From: Akkermansiaceae bacterium
GTDB lineage: Bacteria > Verrucomicrobiota > Verrucomicrobiia > Verrucomicrobiales > Akkermansiaceae
Assembly (NCBI GenBank): GCA_024233115.1
Contig: JACKQB010000002.1
Span: 682,001-746,000 of the forward strand
Length of the DNA stretch: 64,000 nt
Reading direction: 5' to 3'
The notes below the pieces were generated by a model. It was not told the origin of the DNA. It saw only the letters and a program-made list of their open reading frames with translations, and did not search any database. The position numbers and the translations under genes were made by a program. This document shows positions 48,864 to 58,634 of the stretch, in pieces. Positions within the stretch are counted from its first letter, which is position 1; every line of letters starts with the position of its first letter.

Positions 48864-51114
48864 TAGGATCTCCTTCCTCTTCAGTTGTGTTAGGGTATCT
48901 GGTCGGCACCTCGCTGTTCTCACCCGGATCGGGCTTGGGGATCTCGATACCCGGCTTCTCCGGTTCTGTTGTCCTTGAATCCGGGGGGGCCGGCTTTTCC
49001 GGGCTAACAGGCTGGACCGGTTCGACACCGTCCTTGAAGACATCGATCACTTTTTGCACCTCGGGGAATTTGTGGCCACTACGCATCGCCTTGAGGGTTT
49101 CCTCTTTCATATCCTCATCGATCCACAACACATGGCTCTCCAGGGGTTCGTAAATGACGGGCACGTTAAAGGGCGTGTCCTTGGTATCCGGCCACCGAAG
49201 CCAACGCCACGAGCCGATCCTGACATAATCGGTCATCCAAGCCGGTGAGAAAAGCGCTTCATCGTGCACAATTTGTTGTATCTCCCAACTGTATTCCCTC
49301 ACCTTCTCTGTGGTGCGGGCATTACGCAATCCGGTAACGAGCTTGTCCATTTTCGGGTCGGCATAGCTATTGATATTGTTGGTTTGCTGCTTGGGCTTAC
49401 CTTCAGCATCGACTGCATTACTCGAGTGGAAAAACTGATAGTAACGAGGAAACGGAGGCGTTGCCCCCCACCCCCATATGACCATGTCGTGTTCCTTTTT
49501 CATCACCGTCTTGTAGAAGACGGTTGATTCCTGTCCATCAGCCCTGAGTTCCATACCGGCTTTCTTGGCCTCCTCTTTGAGAATCGCCACGACCATCGGG
49601 TAGTAGGCTGTCCGCGGGTAGCTGATATTGATGGCCAGGGGAGTGCCGGAGGGTTTGCGCAATATCCCATCGGGCCCTTCCTCGGTGTAACCAGCCTTGG
49701 CAAAAAACTCACGGGCGGTGGCAGGCGAGAAATCACGCGCTTTCACATGTGGATTGGTGTATTCCCCAAACCCTTGGCTGAGTTGCTGGAGGCGGGAAAA
49801 GTCGCCACGGAAAATGACATCGATGACCTTCTGCCAGTTCAGGGCGTGAGCAATTCCACGGCGTGTGTTGACGTCCTCAAGCATGGGGCGCATGACATTG
49901 AGATAAGCGCCGCGGGGCACACGTGGATACTGGGTATAGAATTTGTAGCGCTCGATGTAGCCGTTGTACACCGGTTTGATCTCCGTCTTCTCATACCAGA
50001 GGTCGGGGCGGGTCAGATAATAAGCATCGAGCTGCCCCGCCCTGAAAAGTTCAAAGGCTTTTGAGTCGTCCCGGATGGTGGTGTAGACTATCTTGTCGGG
50101 ATTAAAACGGTAACGGTAGTATTTCTTTTTCTGGGCCCACCAGTCCTTGTCTCTTGTGAGGGTAATCGAAACACCTTTTTTAATATCATTGTCCTTCACA
50201 TAATAGGCCGCGGTTGTCGGCGCAACCTTCCACTGGTAGTAATCGACATAATCCGCCGCATAATCTTTATAGAAATGCGATGCAGCCGGGGTCAATGCGG
50301 CGAAATAAGGCATCAATGGCTGTGACTCAGGCAGGGTCACCGAGACATACTTGTTTCCGTAGGTCGCCACTTGCGCAATCTGCGCCCTGAAGTATTGTTT
50401 CATGTAGGGGTCGGAAACATTGTCTGAAACCCTGATGTAGACGAAAGTATGAAAATCGCGGGCGGTCACGGCAACGCCGTCATTGTATTTTGCGTCCGGG
50501 TCCAACTCATAATACACCGTCTCCCCCCCTTTGCTCACAGCCCATCTGCGCGCCACACCAGGGATGATCTTATTGGTCAGCGGGTGCATGCCTACCAAGC
50601 CTATTTCAAGTTCATCGTAAATCCTACCGCGAAAGCTGTTGTTTGCCTCTTTGCCGAACGGGCGCACCGTCGGTGGAAAATCCAGCATGTAGAAATTCAA
50701 GATCCCGCCTTTGATAGCTCTGGGATCCCCGATTTCCGGTTCATTCGCACCATCCTCCCAAACCAGGTCCTTTGGAATGTCCGACTCTTCTTTTTTAGCG
50801 AAGTAATCGCCCAGGGATTCGCGAAACTCGATCCGCTCGATAGCCCGTTCATTTTCCTCGATGGTGTCCTGTAGAGCTGTCTTTTTTTTCCCGGACGCCG
50901 ACACCAGCTGCTCCCGGGCTTTTTCGATGATCTTCTTGTGGTTTGCCTTTTCCTCAGCCAGCCAGCCCTTGATATAATTATTGTACTTGGGAATAAACGC
51001 ATCGAGACCCAGGCTGCGCTCGAACTGCTCTTCCTTTTCCTCACAACCTGAGAGCCCGAAGGCAATCACACCTGCGATCAAACTGCTGGAGATTAATTTG
51101 AGATGCCGGTTCAT
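48853..51114 (-). CDS. Oligopeptide ABC transporter substrate-binding lipoprotein (YejA-type)
   Basis: This 753-residue lipoprotein has a type II signal (lipobox FGLSGC, Cys24). Residues about 45-125 are a charged helical insertion with heptad character (EEKANHKKIIEKAREQL … DTIEENERAIERIEF) unusual in this family. The SBP_bac_5 domain follows (about 130-690): LEIGLVGMHPLTNKIIPGVARRW, DGVAVTARDFHTFVYI, ITLTRDKDWWAQ, FELFRAGQLDAYYL. The late segment IWGWGATPPFPRYYQFFHSS matches YejA-like proteins. A Pro/Glu-rich tail follows. It should capture oligopeptides outside the inner membrane. The permease gene upstream overlaps by one base. Confidence 0.9.
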   Translation of the reverse strand: MNRHLKLISSSLIAGVIAFGLSGCEEKEEQFERSLGLDAFIPKYNNYIKGWLAEEKANHKKIIEKAREQLVSASGKKKTALQDTIEENERAIERIEFRESLGDYFAKKEESDIPKDLVWEDGANEPEIGDPRAIKGGILNFYMLDFPPTVRPFGKEANNSFRGRIYDELEIGLVGMHPLTNKIIPGVARRWAVSKGGETVYYELDPDAKYNDGVAVTARDFHTFVYIRVSDNVSDPYMKQYFRAQIAQVATYGNKYVSVTLPESQPLMPYFAALTPAASHFYKDYAADYVDYYQWKVAPTTAAYYVKDNDIKKGVSITLTRDKDWWAQKKKYYRYRFNPDKIVYTTIRDDSKAFELFRAGQLDAYYLTRPDLWYEKTEIKPVYNGYIERYKFYTQYPRVPRGAYLNVMRPMLEDVNTRRGIAHALNWQKVIDVIFRGDFSRLQQLSQGFGEYTNPHVKARDFSPATAREFFAKAGYTEEGPDGILRKPSGTPLAINISYPRTAYYPMVVAILKEEAKKAGMELRADGQESTVFYKTVMKKEHDMVIWGWGATPPFPRYYQFFHSSNAVDAEGKPKQQTNNINSYADPKMDKLVTGLRNARTTEKVREYSWEIQQIVHDEALFSPAWMTDYVRIGSWRWLRWPDTKDTPFNVPVIYEPLESHVLWIDEDMKEETLKAMRSGHKFPEVQKVIDVFKDGVEPVQPVSPEKPAPPDSRTTEPEKPGIEIPKPDPGENSEVPTRYPNTTEEEGDPSER
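48870..48875 (-). promoter_or_regulatory. Ribosome-binding site deciding the OppD GTG start
   Basis: AAGGAG on the minus strand, six bases before the GTG at 48863. It is one of the few clear Shine-Dalgarno sequences in the window and lies inside the end of the upstream coding sequence. Confidence 0.7.
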
Positions 51115-52739
51115 TACTTGTAGAAGGTGAATTTTTTAGGATCAAAGGCTTCCCTGACCGCTTCACCGATGAAGGTGACGAGGATCAGCAGGGAAACCAG
51201 GCAGAGGAATGCTGAACTAACCAGCCATGGTGCAGACAGGTTTCCGAGCCCATCCTTCAGCAGGGTTCCCCAGGTGGCGTATTTCGGTGGCAGTCCGAAT
51301 CCAAGGTAGTCAAGCGAGGTCAATCCCATGATCAGTCCGGACACCGAAAACGGCACGAGGGTCACCAGGATGGCCACCGCATTCGGGAGAATGTGTTTAA
51401 AAATGATCCGCGGGGTGCTACAGCCAATCACCCGACTGGCGGCCACGTAGTCGCGCGCCTTTTCCTTCAGTGCTGCCGTTCTCATCAGGTAGGTCATGCC
51501 CATCCATCCGAAGACAATCAAAATCAATAGGATGACACCAAGCCCCGACTTCTCCTTGATCGTGATCGGCACCGAAGAACTGACGATGATGATCACAAAC
51601 AAGAAAGGAATGTTAGAGAAAATTTCAATGAGGCGCTGTACGACGAGATCAAACACTCCACCGAAGAATCCCATCAGCAAACCAATGGAAATACCAATCG
51701 AATAGATCGCTGGAATGTAGAACATGGCCGCCTTGAAGTTCACCTGCAAACCTCCAAAGAGATAGGCCAGCACATCGTACCCCTGCGGTGTTGTGCCCAA
51801 AATATGTTTCATGCCAAAACTCGGAGGTGATGGCGCGTAGTAGATCACACTGAGCGGGGTGCTGTCTCGAAGGAGGAATTGTTCCTTGCTGCCTTCGCCT
51901 TGCCAATTTTCTGAAACCAGCACTCCCTGGCTGTACTGTGCGCCGTAAACCCTCACCCGGCCTTCATCCCAACCGTCGGCGGCACCTTCGCGAAGACCAT
52001 CACGGTAGCGGTAGCGGAGATGCATCCTGCCGGGGTCGTTGACATCGTAAACTTTCGCAGCGAGACCTGAAAACGGTTCGGTGGAATTCGGATGGTAAAG
52101 CAAATCGTCGTCACGCAACTCCAGCTCGGTGGTGGGCACCGTCACCGTATCCTGTGTCGGGGCATACGGCACTAGCGGCATGAGGATCCAGTTGTCGGAA
52201 TTCTCTTCCTCGAAGGATTTCTTGAGTAACCGGTAATCAGGTTGCGACTCGGCAGCATCGCCTTTCAGCCCAAAGTTCTTGCCTTTGAACATGATGTGGT
52301 CTCCCGCGTCCGTTGTTTGGTAGTATCGTTGCAGAGCCGGAGAATAATACTTCCCCTCGTATTTCATCAACAGTGGCTCGTTGCCGACGATCAGGTGGTC
52401 GAGTGATGCGATGAACGCGAGTATGCCAACGATGATAAAGGCGCGGTAACCACGCTTGATCGACCTGAAACGATCAATCCGCCTCTGCGTGATCGGTGTG
52501 AACTGAAAGTCCTTGGGAAACCTCACCAATAGAAAAACACCGCTGACTATCAAAAGCACCACGCAGAGCCAACCGAACCAAAGAAACGGATGGTCATCGT
52601 TTCCAATGTGCAGCCAACCCATCTCCCGACTGACGTCGAACGGCCAGCGCAGTGTCGGCAATTTTAACAACAACACCTCACCCAAGGCGGAAATGATCCC
52701 CGCCAACACGTGCAGCCATCCAATTTTACGAAATAACAT
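51114..52739 (-). CDS. Oligopeptide ABC transporter permease (YejE/OppC-type)
   Basis: This 541-residue protein is far longer than OppC (about 300) or YejE (341). It carries two extra N-terminal membrane segments (about 10-65). YejE-like sequence begins around residue 85 (IKRGYRAFIIVGILAFIASLDHLIVGNEPLLMKYEGKYYSPALQRY), followed by an enlarged loop with LEQ/FDKx-like segments, and then the permease domain with the EAA loop AAALKEKARDYVAASRVIGCSTPRIIFKHILPN and GLTSLDYLGFGLPP. It overlaps the binding-protein gene by one base and starts 17 bp after the first permease gene. Confidence 0.9.
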   Translation of the reverse strand: MLFRKIGWLHVLAGIISALGEVLLLKLPTLRWPFDVSREMGWLHIGNDDHPFLWFGWLCVVLLIVSGVFLLVRFPKDFQFTPITQRRIDRFRSIKRGYRAFIIVGILAFIASLDHLIVGNEPLLMKYEGKYYSPALQRYYQTTDAGDHIMFKGKNFGLKGDAAESQPDYRLLKKSFEEENSDNWILMPLVPYAPTQDTVTVPTTELELRDDDLLYHPNSTEPFSGLAAKVYDVNDPGRMHLRYRYRDGLREGAADGWDEGRVRVYGAQYSQGVLVSENWQGEGSKEQFLLRDSTPLSVIYYAPSPPSFGMKHILGTTPQGYDVLAYLFGGLQVNFKAAMFYIPAIYSIGISIGLLMGFFGGVFDLVVQRLIEIFSNIPFLFVIIIVSSSVPITIKEKSGLGVILLILIVFGWMGMTYLMRTAALKEKARDYVAASRVIGCSTPRIIFKHILPNAVAILVTLVPFSVSGLIMGLTSLDYLGFGLPPKYATWGTLLKDGLGNLSAPWLVSSAFLCLVSLLILVTFIGEAVREAFDPKKFTFYK

Positions 52740-52756
52740 CCTGTTTTTAAATAACT

Positions 52757-54100
52757 CTAGTGAAACTTGATACGTGGATCGATCATCGCGACGATGATGT
52801 CCGAGAGGATATTGCCAATAAGCATCAGGAAAGCCGCAATGGACAGCGTCCCCATGATCACCGAGTTATCGCGGTCCATAATCGCCTGGAACTGGAGCAA
52901 GCCAAATCCCTGGATATCGAACACGGTTTCAACCAGCATACTTCCGCCAACAAACATCGTGATCAACCCCCCGAGACTGGTGGCGATCGGGATGAACGAG
53001 TTACGGAATGCATGCCTGAAAACCGCCCATCGGAAACTGACCCCCTTGGAAACCGCGGTCCGGACGTAATCGGCTGCCAAGTTGTCCATCAGGTTGTTTT
53101 TCATCATCATCGTTGTATAGGCGAAGCCACCGACGATATAACATAATAGTGGCAGCACGGTGTGGTGGGCCAGGTCCTTGACCTGCCCCCAGAGGCTGAG
53201 CTCCTCCGCACCGGGACTGGTCAGCCCGAACAGCGGGAACCACCCCATACGCGCGCCCAGGTAGACGAGCAGCAGGGCGCCCAACGCAAACCCGGGGATG
53301 GAGTAGCCGACGAATACCAGCACAGAACTCACGTTATCAATAAAGGTCCGGTGCTTGATCGCCTTCACGATGCCCAGCGGAATGCAGACGGAATAGATAA
53401 TAATCGTCGAAAGCAAGCCAAAGTAAACCGCGATGGGAATGCGTTCGAGAATCATGTCGGACACCTTGTCCTGATAGGTCGACGACCGTCCAAGGTCACC
53501 TTGCAGCAGACCGGAGAAACGCTTTTTGTAAACTACCGCCCGGTAGGGCTTCGGTGGAGCCTCCTCGATTGGTTTGTCATTTCTGCGGACCCAGCGTTCG
53601 GCCCGGTCCTCGGGGCTATCGATACGGACACTCCACCCCGACTCGGTTACCTTCTCCCCATTGTTGACGAAGGTCGCCTCTTCGGGGGAGTTTTTATTCA
53701 CCAGCACCCTGCGCCCACTGCCCTTGATCACCACCAGGGTTTCGTTTTTTGGATCTTTGACCAGCTTCGTACCAATGACATCCTCCTCTTGCTCACGGAT
53801 TTCAGATTTACTGATGCTGCGCTCACGTGGCCAAAAACCAAGCCATTGCAGGTAGGCCACGGGGATCGGTTTGTCGTACCCGTATTCCTCCTCCAATATT
53901 TCCAGGTCCTCGTCGCTAAGGCCACCGCTGCTTTGGTTGTCCGCTGACGACTTGGTGTTCTCGTCACTCTGGGTAGCCCGCTGCATGGCCCGCTCCATCG
54001 GACTTCCCGGCATGAAACGCGTCAAGGTGAACACGATAATAGTCACTCCCAGCAAGGTGATGGGAACGAGCAAAAATCTTCGGATAAAATAAGCCTTCAT
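52757..54100 (-). CDS. Oligopeptide ABC transporter permease (YejB/OppB-type)
   Basis: This 447-residue protein resembles E. coli YejB (364) but has a polar insertion of about 100 residues (about 95-200) in the first periplasmic loop. It begins MKAYFIRRFLLVPITLLGVTIIVFTLTRFMPGSP and has LLQGDLGRSSTYQDKVSDMILERIPIAVYFGLLS. The EAA loop is NLAADYVRTAVSKGVSFRWAVFRHAFRNSFIP. The ending, GNILSDIIVAMIDPRI, is conserved. It is the first gene of the importer operon. Yej systems take up oligopeptides and, in E. coli, the antibiotic microcin C. Confidence 0.9.
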   Translation of the reverse strand: MKAYFIRRFLLVPITLLGVTIIVFTLTRFMPGSPMERAMQRATQSDENTKSSADNQSSGGLSDEDLEILEEEYGYDKPIPVAYLQWLGFWPRERSISKSEIREQEEDVIGTKLVKDPKNETLVVIKGSGRRVLVNKNSPEEATFVNNGEKVTESGWSVRIDSPEDRAERWVRRNDKPIEEAPPKPYRAVVYKKRFSGLLQGDLGRSSTYQDKVSDMILERIPIAVYFGLLSTIIIYSVCIPLGIVKAIKHRTFIDNVSSVLVFVGYSIPGFALGALLLVYLGARMGWFPLFGLTSPGAEELSLWGQVKDLAHHTVLPLLCYIVGGFAYTTMMMKNNLMDNLAADYVRTAVSKGVSFRWAVFRHAFRNSFIPIATSLGGLITMFVGGSMLVETVFDIQGFGLLQFQAIMDRDNSVIMGTLSIAAFLMLIGNILSDIIVAMIDPRIKFH

Positions 54101-54233
54101 GGAAAGAATATCAGCTACGCAAGTACTCAGGCATCACCCAGCTGGCATGAGTTTTCTATGCCACGGACCAAGCATAGGCAAGCTCCTCCTTAACAAATCG
54201 GCACCACTGCGGGATTCGTTTAAAAATCTCCGT

Positions 54234-56861
54234 TTATTCTCCACGGGCTGTCGCTGCGGCTTCTTCATCGGCCACAAGCTTGGCGGCCTCTTCAGCCCGG
54301 ACTTCGGCGATATGGTACATTTTCCTAAAGGCCAGCATGCCCAGCGGGGTGAGTGCGGCAGTGCCACCAACCCACCACCATATCATCTGGTGGTCCGGGT
54401 AGTAACCGTAGATACCATCCACCCCGAATTCCGGAGCGTAATTGGTCAACAGCATACCGGCCATCGGACCCACAATGAACTTGGATGCAAAGTACGGAAG
54501 GTAGGCCAATGATATATATGAGCCTTCGCGACCTGGAGGCGCGATCTCCGCGGTGAACTGCATCAAGCGTGGCGACCAAATGGCCTCTCCTATGGAAAAG
54601 ACAAATACAAAGATCACCATCGACATGTAATACGGGTCCTTGTTTCCAACCGGCACCTCAAGCCAACGATCATAAACCATGACCCCTAACCAACTATCCG
54701 TAAGCCAGGCAAACACGTCCGGCGGAACCATCACGATACCGACTGAGGCCACGGAAATAATCGTTCCTATCAACAGTAACCAGTAGGAACGCACTTTGCG
54801 CGTGAGATAGGCAATCACCGGCACCAAAAAGACAATCAGCAGCGGGTTGAGCACCCCAAAGACATTCCCCACCAACGACCCCTGCCCGAAGTATCGGATT
54901 CCGTAACTCGGCCAGGTAATATGGAAATGGAAAAAGGTAAGGCGGGCAAAGACCGTGATTCCTATGAGCAAAATAAACACCCAGAAGGCACGCTGCACGA
55001 AATTCTCTCCAAATATTTTCACCGACCCCACAGCCCCGGCCTTGATCGATGCCATGCTGCGCGCCATTAACGAGCTGGCACCGCCGGCATCGGCAGCCGC
55101 CTTGTCGCGGACTTTTTCTTCGGGAAACCTGATGCCCTTTTCCGTCATTTCCACACCATCACGCATCCACAGGATAGCCAGTAAATCGGGCAGGTTAATA
55201 AAGAACCCCAGGCCAAACAGCACCTGCCATGTCGACAAGGTGTCACCGAGGAATTCGACACTTCCTCTCTCACCCATATTGATACGGACGACATCAAAAA
55301 TCTTCGCGCCAATGGCCCAGCCGACGTTCATCAGGGTGTAGAAAAGACCAAATCCAAGTGCGGCGCCCTCGATGGTGGTAAAACGCTTGATACCCACCGA
55401 AAGCACCGGCCCGGTGATGGCGACACCGATCCCCAGGGGAATAAAACCGAGAATGGACACCCACCAGATATCATTGGTGAACGGCATGACGGCCCTGCTG
55501 ATCAGAAGAAGCACGCTGCCTATCAGCAGGGTTTTCTTCACGCCGATGGTGTCACATATCGCGCCGACGACCATTGTGACGGCGGTGACAACCGTCGACC
55601 AGGTACTGTAATACGTGCCTGCACCTATGTCGCCAAGCCCTACGTCCTCACGCAGGTAGAACATAAACGTAAGCTGTGCCGCACCGTAGGCGCTGTATTC
55701 AGTGAGTTTGGTGAAAAACAGGATATACAACTCCCGTGGCGATCCCCACAGGCCTTTGACATAGGAAACTATAATGTAAACAAACCCCAGCACCAATGCC
55801 AGGGCGATCACGGCCACCACCATGTCCAGGGTGTCGCCACGCCCTCCCAGGACCCGGCCCAGAAACGAATCCGTGGTCTGGAAATCAAGGATCTCAAGCC
55901 CTTCTCCGGTTTCTAACAATGCCACATAAAACGGTGTTTCTTCCCCGTCCGCCCCAACAAGCATGCCGTTCTGCTTATAGCCTCCCTCGATGTCGGTTGC
56001 CTCGCCCCATTTGATCGACTGCTCTTTAAGAAACCCGGCTTTCTCCATCGCGGCATGTACTTCATCAGCACTGCGCTCAGCCTTCATCAATGCACTCCCG
56101 GATTCCCACGCCTGCTCGATCTGCCCCGACTTCATCCGGGCAATAAATGTTTCCACCATCTGTATCCCACCAAGTTCACGCACGGTGGGGCGTGCCAACT
56201 CACTGATAAACACCTCGTCGCCTACTTGATTCAAGTGCACTTTTACCGCTCTACTGCGAGGCTGCCAATCGGATACGTCCGGGTTCCGCTTGTCATCCAC
56301 GGTGATAATCCCCCAGAGCACCGCATCGGGCATGGCATTTTTTGCACTTGCCCCCGCATCGTCGGAAGCGGCTGCCTGGTCGGCCACGGGTTTGATCCAG
56401 CGGATCGATTTCACAGGCACAAATCCGCGCATCCGCAAATCGTGGATATACTGTCCGGCCGCCTTGGGGTCCGTCAGTTGATCACGCAAACTCTCTTTGC
56501 CCGAACCCTTCTCCTGGTCGGCCAGTCCGAGAACATCCCCTGGAAGCTCCGTATCCATGGCAATCGCGGTACTTGAAATATGACCGCTCAACCCCTTCAG
56601 ATAGGCCTCAGCCTTGCTTTGTAGAACCGCTTCAGGAATGCTGCTGGCCGACGCATCCCCTGCCGGCACGGCTGCGACCGACGGCGCTTGCCCATCGTTT
56701 TCCACCGCTTCACGGGAAGGAGCCGCAGCCTCGTCTCCCGCCGATCCCGTTTCCTGGCTTTTGGTCTGACTAACAGCAAACAATGCTCCAATTATCAGGA
56801 GCATGGTCAGCGTGTATCGAAATCGGCGGGTGCGCAGGATGATGTTGACGAGTCGTTTCAT
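54234..56861 (-). CDS. MFS transporter fused to a duplicated extracytoplasmic domain
   Basis: This 875-residue protein begins with a membrane helix (about 14-32), then an Ala/Ser-rich linker and two related extracytoplasmic units (about 75-225 and 240-340). Each contains a GFxxxxSI[RK]W segment: GFVPVKSIRWI and GFLKEQSIKWG. From residue 348 it is an MFS transporter with 12 predicted helices (DMVVAVIALALVLGFVYI, ELYILFFTKLTEYSAYGAAQLTFMFYL, GVKKTLLIGSVLLLIS). The MFS part is related to the protein encoded at 57000. The periplasmic half is unlike any MFS partner I know and could deliver or sense the substrate. It is followed by the Yej importer operon on the same strand. Confidence 0.8.
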   Translation of the reverse strand: MKRLVNIILRTRRFRYTLTMLLIIGALFAVSQTKSQETGSAGDEAAAPSREAVENDGQAPSVAAVPAGDASASSIPEAVLQSKAEAYLKGLSGHISSTAIAMDTELPGDVLGLADQEKGSGKESLRDQLTDPKAAGQYIHDLRMRGFVPVKSIRWIKPVADQAAASDDAGASAKNAMPDAVLWGIITVDDKRNPDVSDWQPRSRAVKVHLNQVGDEVFISELARPTVRELGGIQMVETFIARMKSGQIEQAWESGSALMKAERSADEVHAAMEKAGFLKEQSIKWGEATDIEGGYKQNGMLVGADGEETPFYVALLETGEGLEILDFQTTDSFLGRVLGGRGDTLDMVVAVIALALVLGFVYIIVSYVKGLWGSPRELYILFFTKLTEYSAYGAAQLTFMFYLREDVGLGDIGAGTYYSTWSTVVTAVTMVVGAICDTIGVKKTLLIGSVLLLISRAVMPFTNDIWWVSILGFIPLGIGVAITGPVLSVGIKRFTTIEGAALGFGLFYTLMNVGWAIGAKIFDVVRINMGERGSVEFLGDTLSTWQVLFGLGFFINLPDLLAILWMRDGVEMTEKGIRFPEEKVRDKAAADAGGASSLMARSMASIKAGAVGSVKIFGENFVQRAFWVFILLIGITVFARLTFFHFHITWPSYGIRYFGQGSLVGNVFGVLNPLLIVFLVPVIAYLTRKVRSYWLLLIGTIISVASVGIVMVPPDVFAWLTDSWLGVMVYDRWLEVPVGNKDPYYMSMVIFVFVFSIGEAIWSPRLMQFTAEIAPPGREGSYISLAYLPYFASKFIVGPMAGMLLTNYAPEFGVDGIYGYYPDHQMIWWWVGGTAALTPLGMLAFRKMYHIAEVRAEEAAKLVADEEAAATARGE

Positions 56862-56999
56862 GGTAGGTGGGAACTGACATTTTCAGCTCTAGCTTGCGCA
56901 GAAACTAGGGATCGCCCTCTACTCCGTCAATTTCAATACTTGCTCATTTCCGCGCTCACCGGCCAGCCATTCCCAGGCCAAGGCCGAGCTGTCACCCGC

Positions 57000-58634
57000 C
57001 TAATTATCCCGGCCCTCCTCCTTCACCCGGATGTAGCGCTTGAAGACAACAAGGCTGATCGGGGCTACCAGGATGAGGATACCGATGATCAGCCACATGG
57101 TGGCAGGATCGCGGGGGCCATCCTCGGGACAGTACTTGGCGAGCAGTCCGCCAAAGGCTGCGCCCGTGACGAGTTTTCCGATCAGAAGAGGCACGTACGA
57201 AAGCGATGAGTAGGTGGCCTCCTGCCCCTTGGGCGCGATGGATGCGGCATACTCGTAGACGCGGGGCGAGTAAAAGGCCTCGCCGATGGAAAACACCACC
57301 TGCCAGAAGAAGATCATGATGTAGTAGGGATGCACCGCGCCGGTGATCTCGAGGTAGCCGTGGCCGATGGCCTCGCCGAGCCAACCGTCGGCCGCGCCCT
57401 GGAATGCGGAGGTCGGCATGGCCATGAAGACGAAGGAGAGCGCCGTGATGAAGCCCCCGAGGATCACCATCGAGTAGGATGCGTAATTGCGGGTCATCAT
57501 ACCGACTGCCGGAGCGAGGATGAGGATGAGGATGCCGTTGACGGCGTTGAGCCTGCCGACTTTTGCACCTTCGCCGATCTCGCGGTCGGTGAACGGCGGC
57601 AGGACGTAGTCCATGGCATTGAAAACGACCTTCAGCAGGCCAATGATCAGGAGAAAGCAAATCAATCGGTAAAAGCCGTCGGAGGTAACCAGGCTGGTGA
57701 GGGTTGCCCAAGTGTCCCTGGCTCCGTCCCGCACGGTGAGCCCTATTTTTTCAACGAATCCGGCGTTGGGATACTCGTGTTTTTCGGGAACCTCCACCAG
57801 TCCGTCCGCGGTCATTTCCACGTTGGGGCGCAGTAGCAGGATGAGCGGGAACATCAGCAGATCCACGCCGAGACTAACAAACAGGAGGACGCGGAAGGGG
57901 CTGAGCCCGCCATCGATGAATGGCACGACCAGCGGCCCCTGGTCGAGCATGGCACCGCGCACTCCATCGAAGACAAAGTAGCCGAACATGAAGCCGAAGT
58001 TCATGATGGCGTAGAATAATGAGAAGGCGACGGAGCGCTGTTGCGGGGTTGCGTATTTGCGTAACGCGGCCACCAGTACGGGGGTGCAGAAGGCCTCGCC
58101 GACCGCCAAAGGAAAGAGGCCGAAGCCCAGGGCAAGGAGCTTGTTGGTGGTGAGCACCATGGCAAACCGCGTCACGACACAGAGTGTCACACCGATGATA
58201 AGCGTTCTCCGCAGCCCCAGGGCATCGGTGATACTGCCGACCACCAGGGTGGTGATCGTCATAAAGAACCCCCATGCGACAATGACGCTGAGAGCACTTG
58301 GCTCGGTGAATCCCAGGTCGTTGACCAACCATAGGACGAGGGTGACATTGAGGATCTTGTATGCCGTGACACTGAGGAATTTCAACCCGAAGGTGAAACC
58401 CATTTCGCGGGGTGAGCCGGCGAGTTTCACCATGGCGAAGGATCCGACACCAAAGATGCAGGCACCGATGATGCTGCCGGGCACCCAGCCAATACCTAGT
58501 TTCGCCGCGGACGCCCAGCTCACCCCGACGCTGATGAGAAGAAGCAGGAGGAATTTGAAAAATGCGATTCCGGGCTTCGCTGGAGGCGCGGCATTCAGCG
58601 GTGCTTGCTCTTTATCTGTTGTCGGGTCGGTCAT
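57000..58634 (-). CDS. MFS transporter (paralogue of the MFS half of the 54234-56861 protein)
   Basis: This 544-residue protein has 12 predicted helices. It shares with the preceding fusion protein the segments GSPRE (about 73), YSSLSYVPLLIGKLVTGAAFGGLLAKY against YISLAYLPYFASKFIVG, IGEAFYSPRVYEYAA against IGEAIWSPRLMQFTA, and FSLFYAIMNFGFMFGYFVFD against FGLFYTLMNVGWAIGAKIFD. Both look distantly related to POT/PTR-like MFS transporters; POT sequence motifs are not intact. The genes are 138 bp apart on the same strand. No N-terminal extracytoplasmic domain is present. The substrate is unknown; peptides or amino acids are suggested by the neighbouring importers. Confidence 0.85.
   Translation of the reverse strand: MTDPTTDKEQAPLNAAPPAKPGIAFFKFLLLLLISVGVSWASAAKLGIGWVPGSIIGACIFGVGSFAMVKLAGSPREMGFTFGLKFLSVTAYKILNVTLVLWLVNDLGFTEPSALSVIVAWGFFMTITTLVVGSITDALGLRRTLIIGVTLCVVTRFAMVLTTNKLLALGFGLFPLAVGEAFCTPVLVAALRKYATPQQRSVAFSLFYAIMNFGFMFGYFVFDGVRGAMLDQGPLVVPFIDGGLSPFRVLLFVSLGVDLLMFPLILLLRPNVEMTADGLVEVPEKHEYPNAGFVEKIGLTVRDGARDTWATLTSLVTSDGFYRLICFLLIIGLLKVVFNAMDYVLPPFTDREIGEGAKVGRLNAVNGILILILAPAVGMMTRNYASYSMVILGGFITALSFVFMAMPTSAFQGAADGWLGEAIGHGYLEITGAVHPYYIMIFFWQVVFSIGEAFYSPRVYEYAASIAPKGQEATYSSLSYVPLLIGKLVTGAAFGGLLAKYCPEDGPRDPATMWLIIGILILVAPISLVVFKRYIRVKEEGRDN

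Noticed and set aside
53162..53947. A 261-codon plus-strand frame across the first permease gene
   Set aside because: The minus-strand permease has correct membrane topology and EAA loop; the opposite frame is His/Gln/Arg-rich nonsense.
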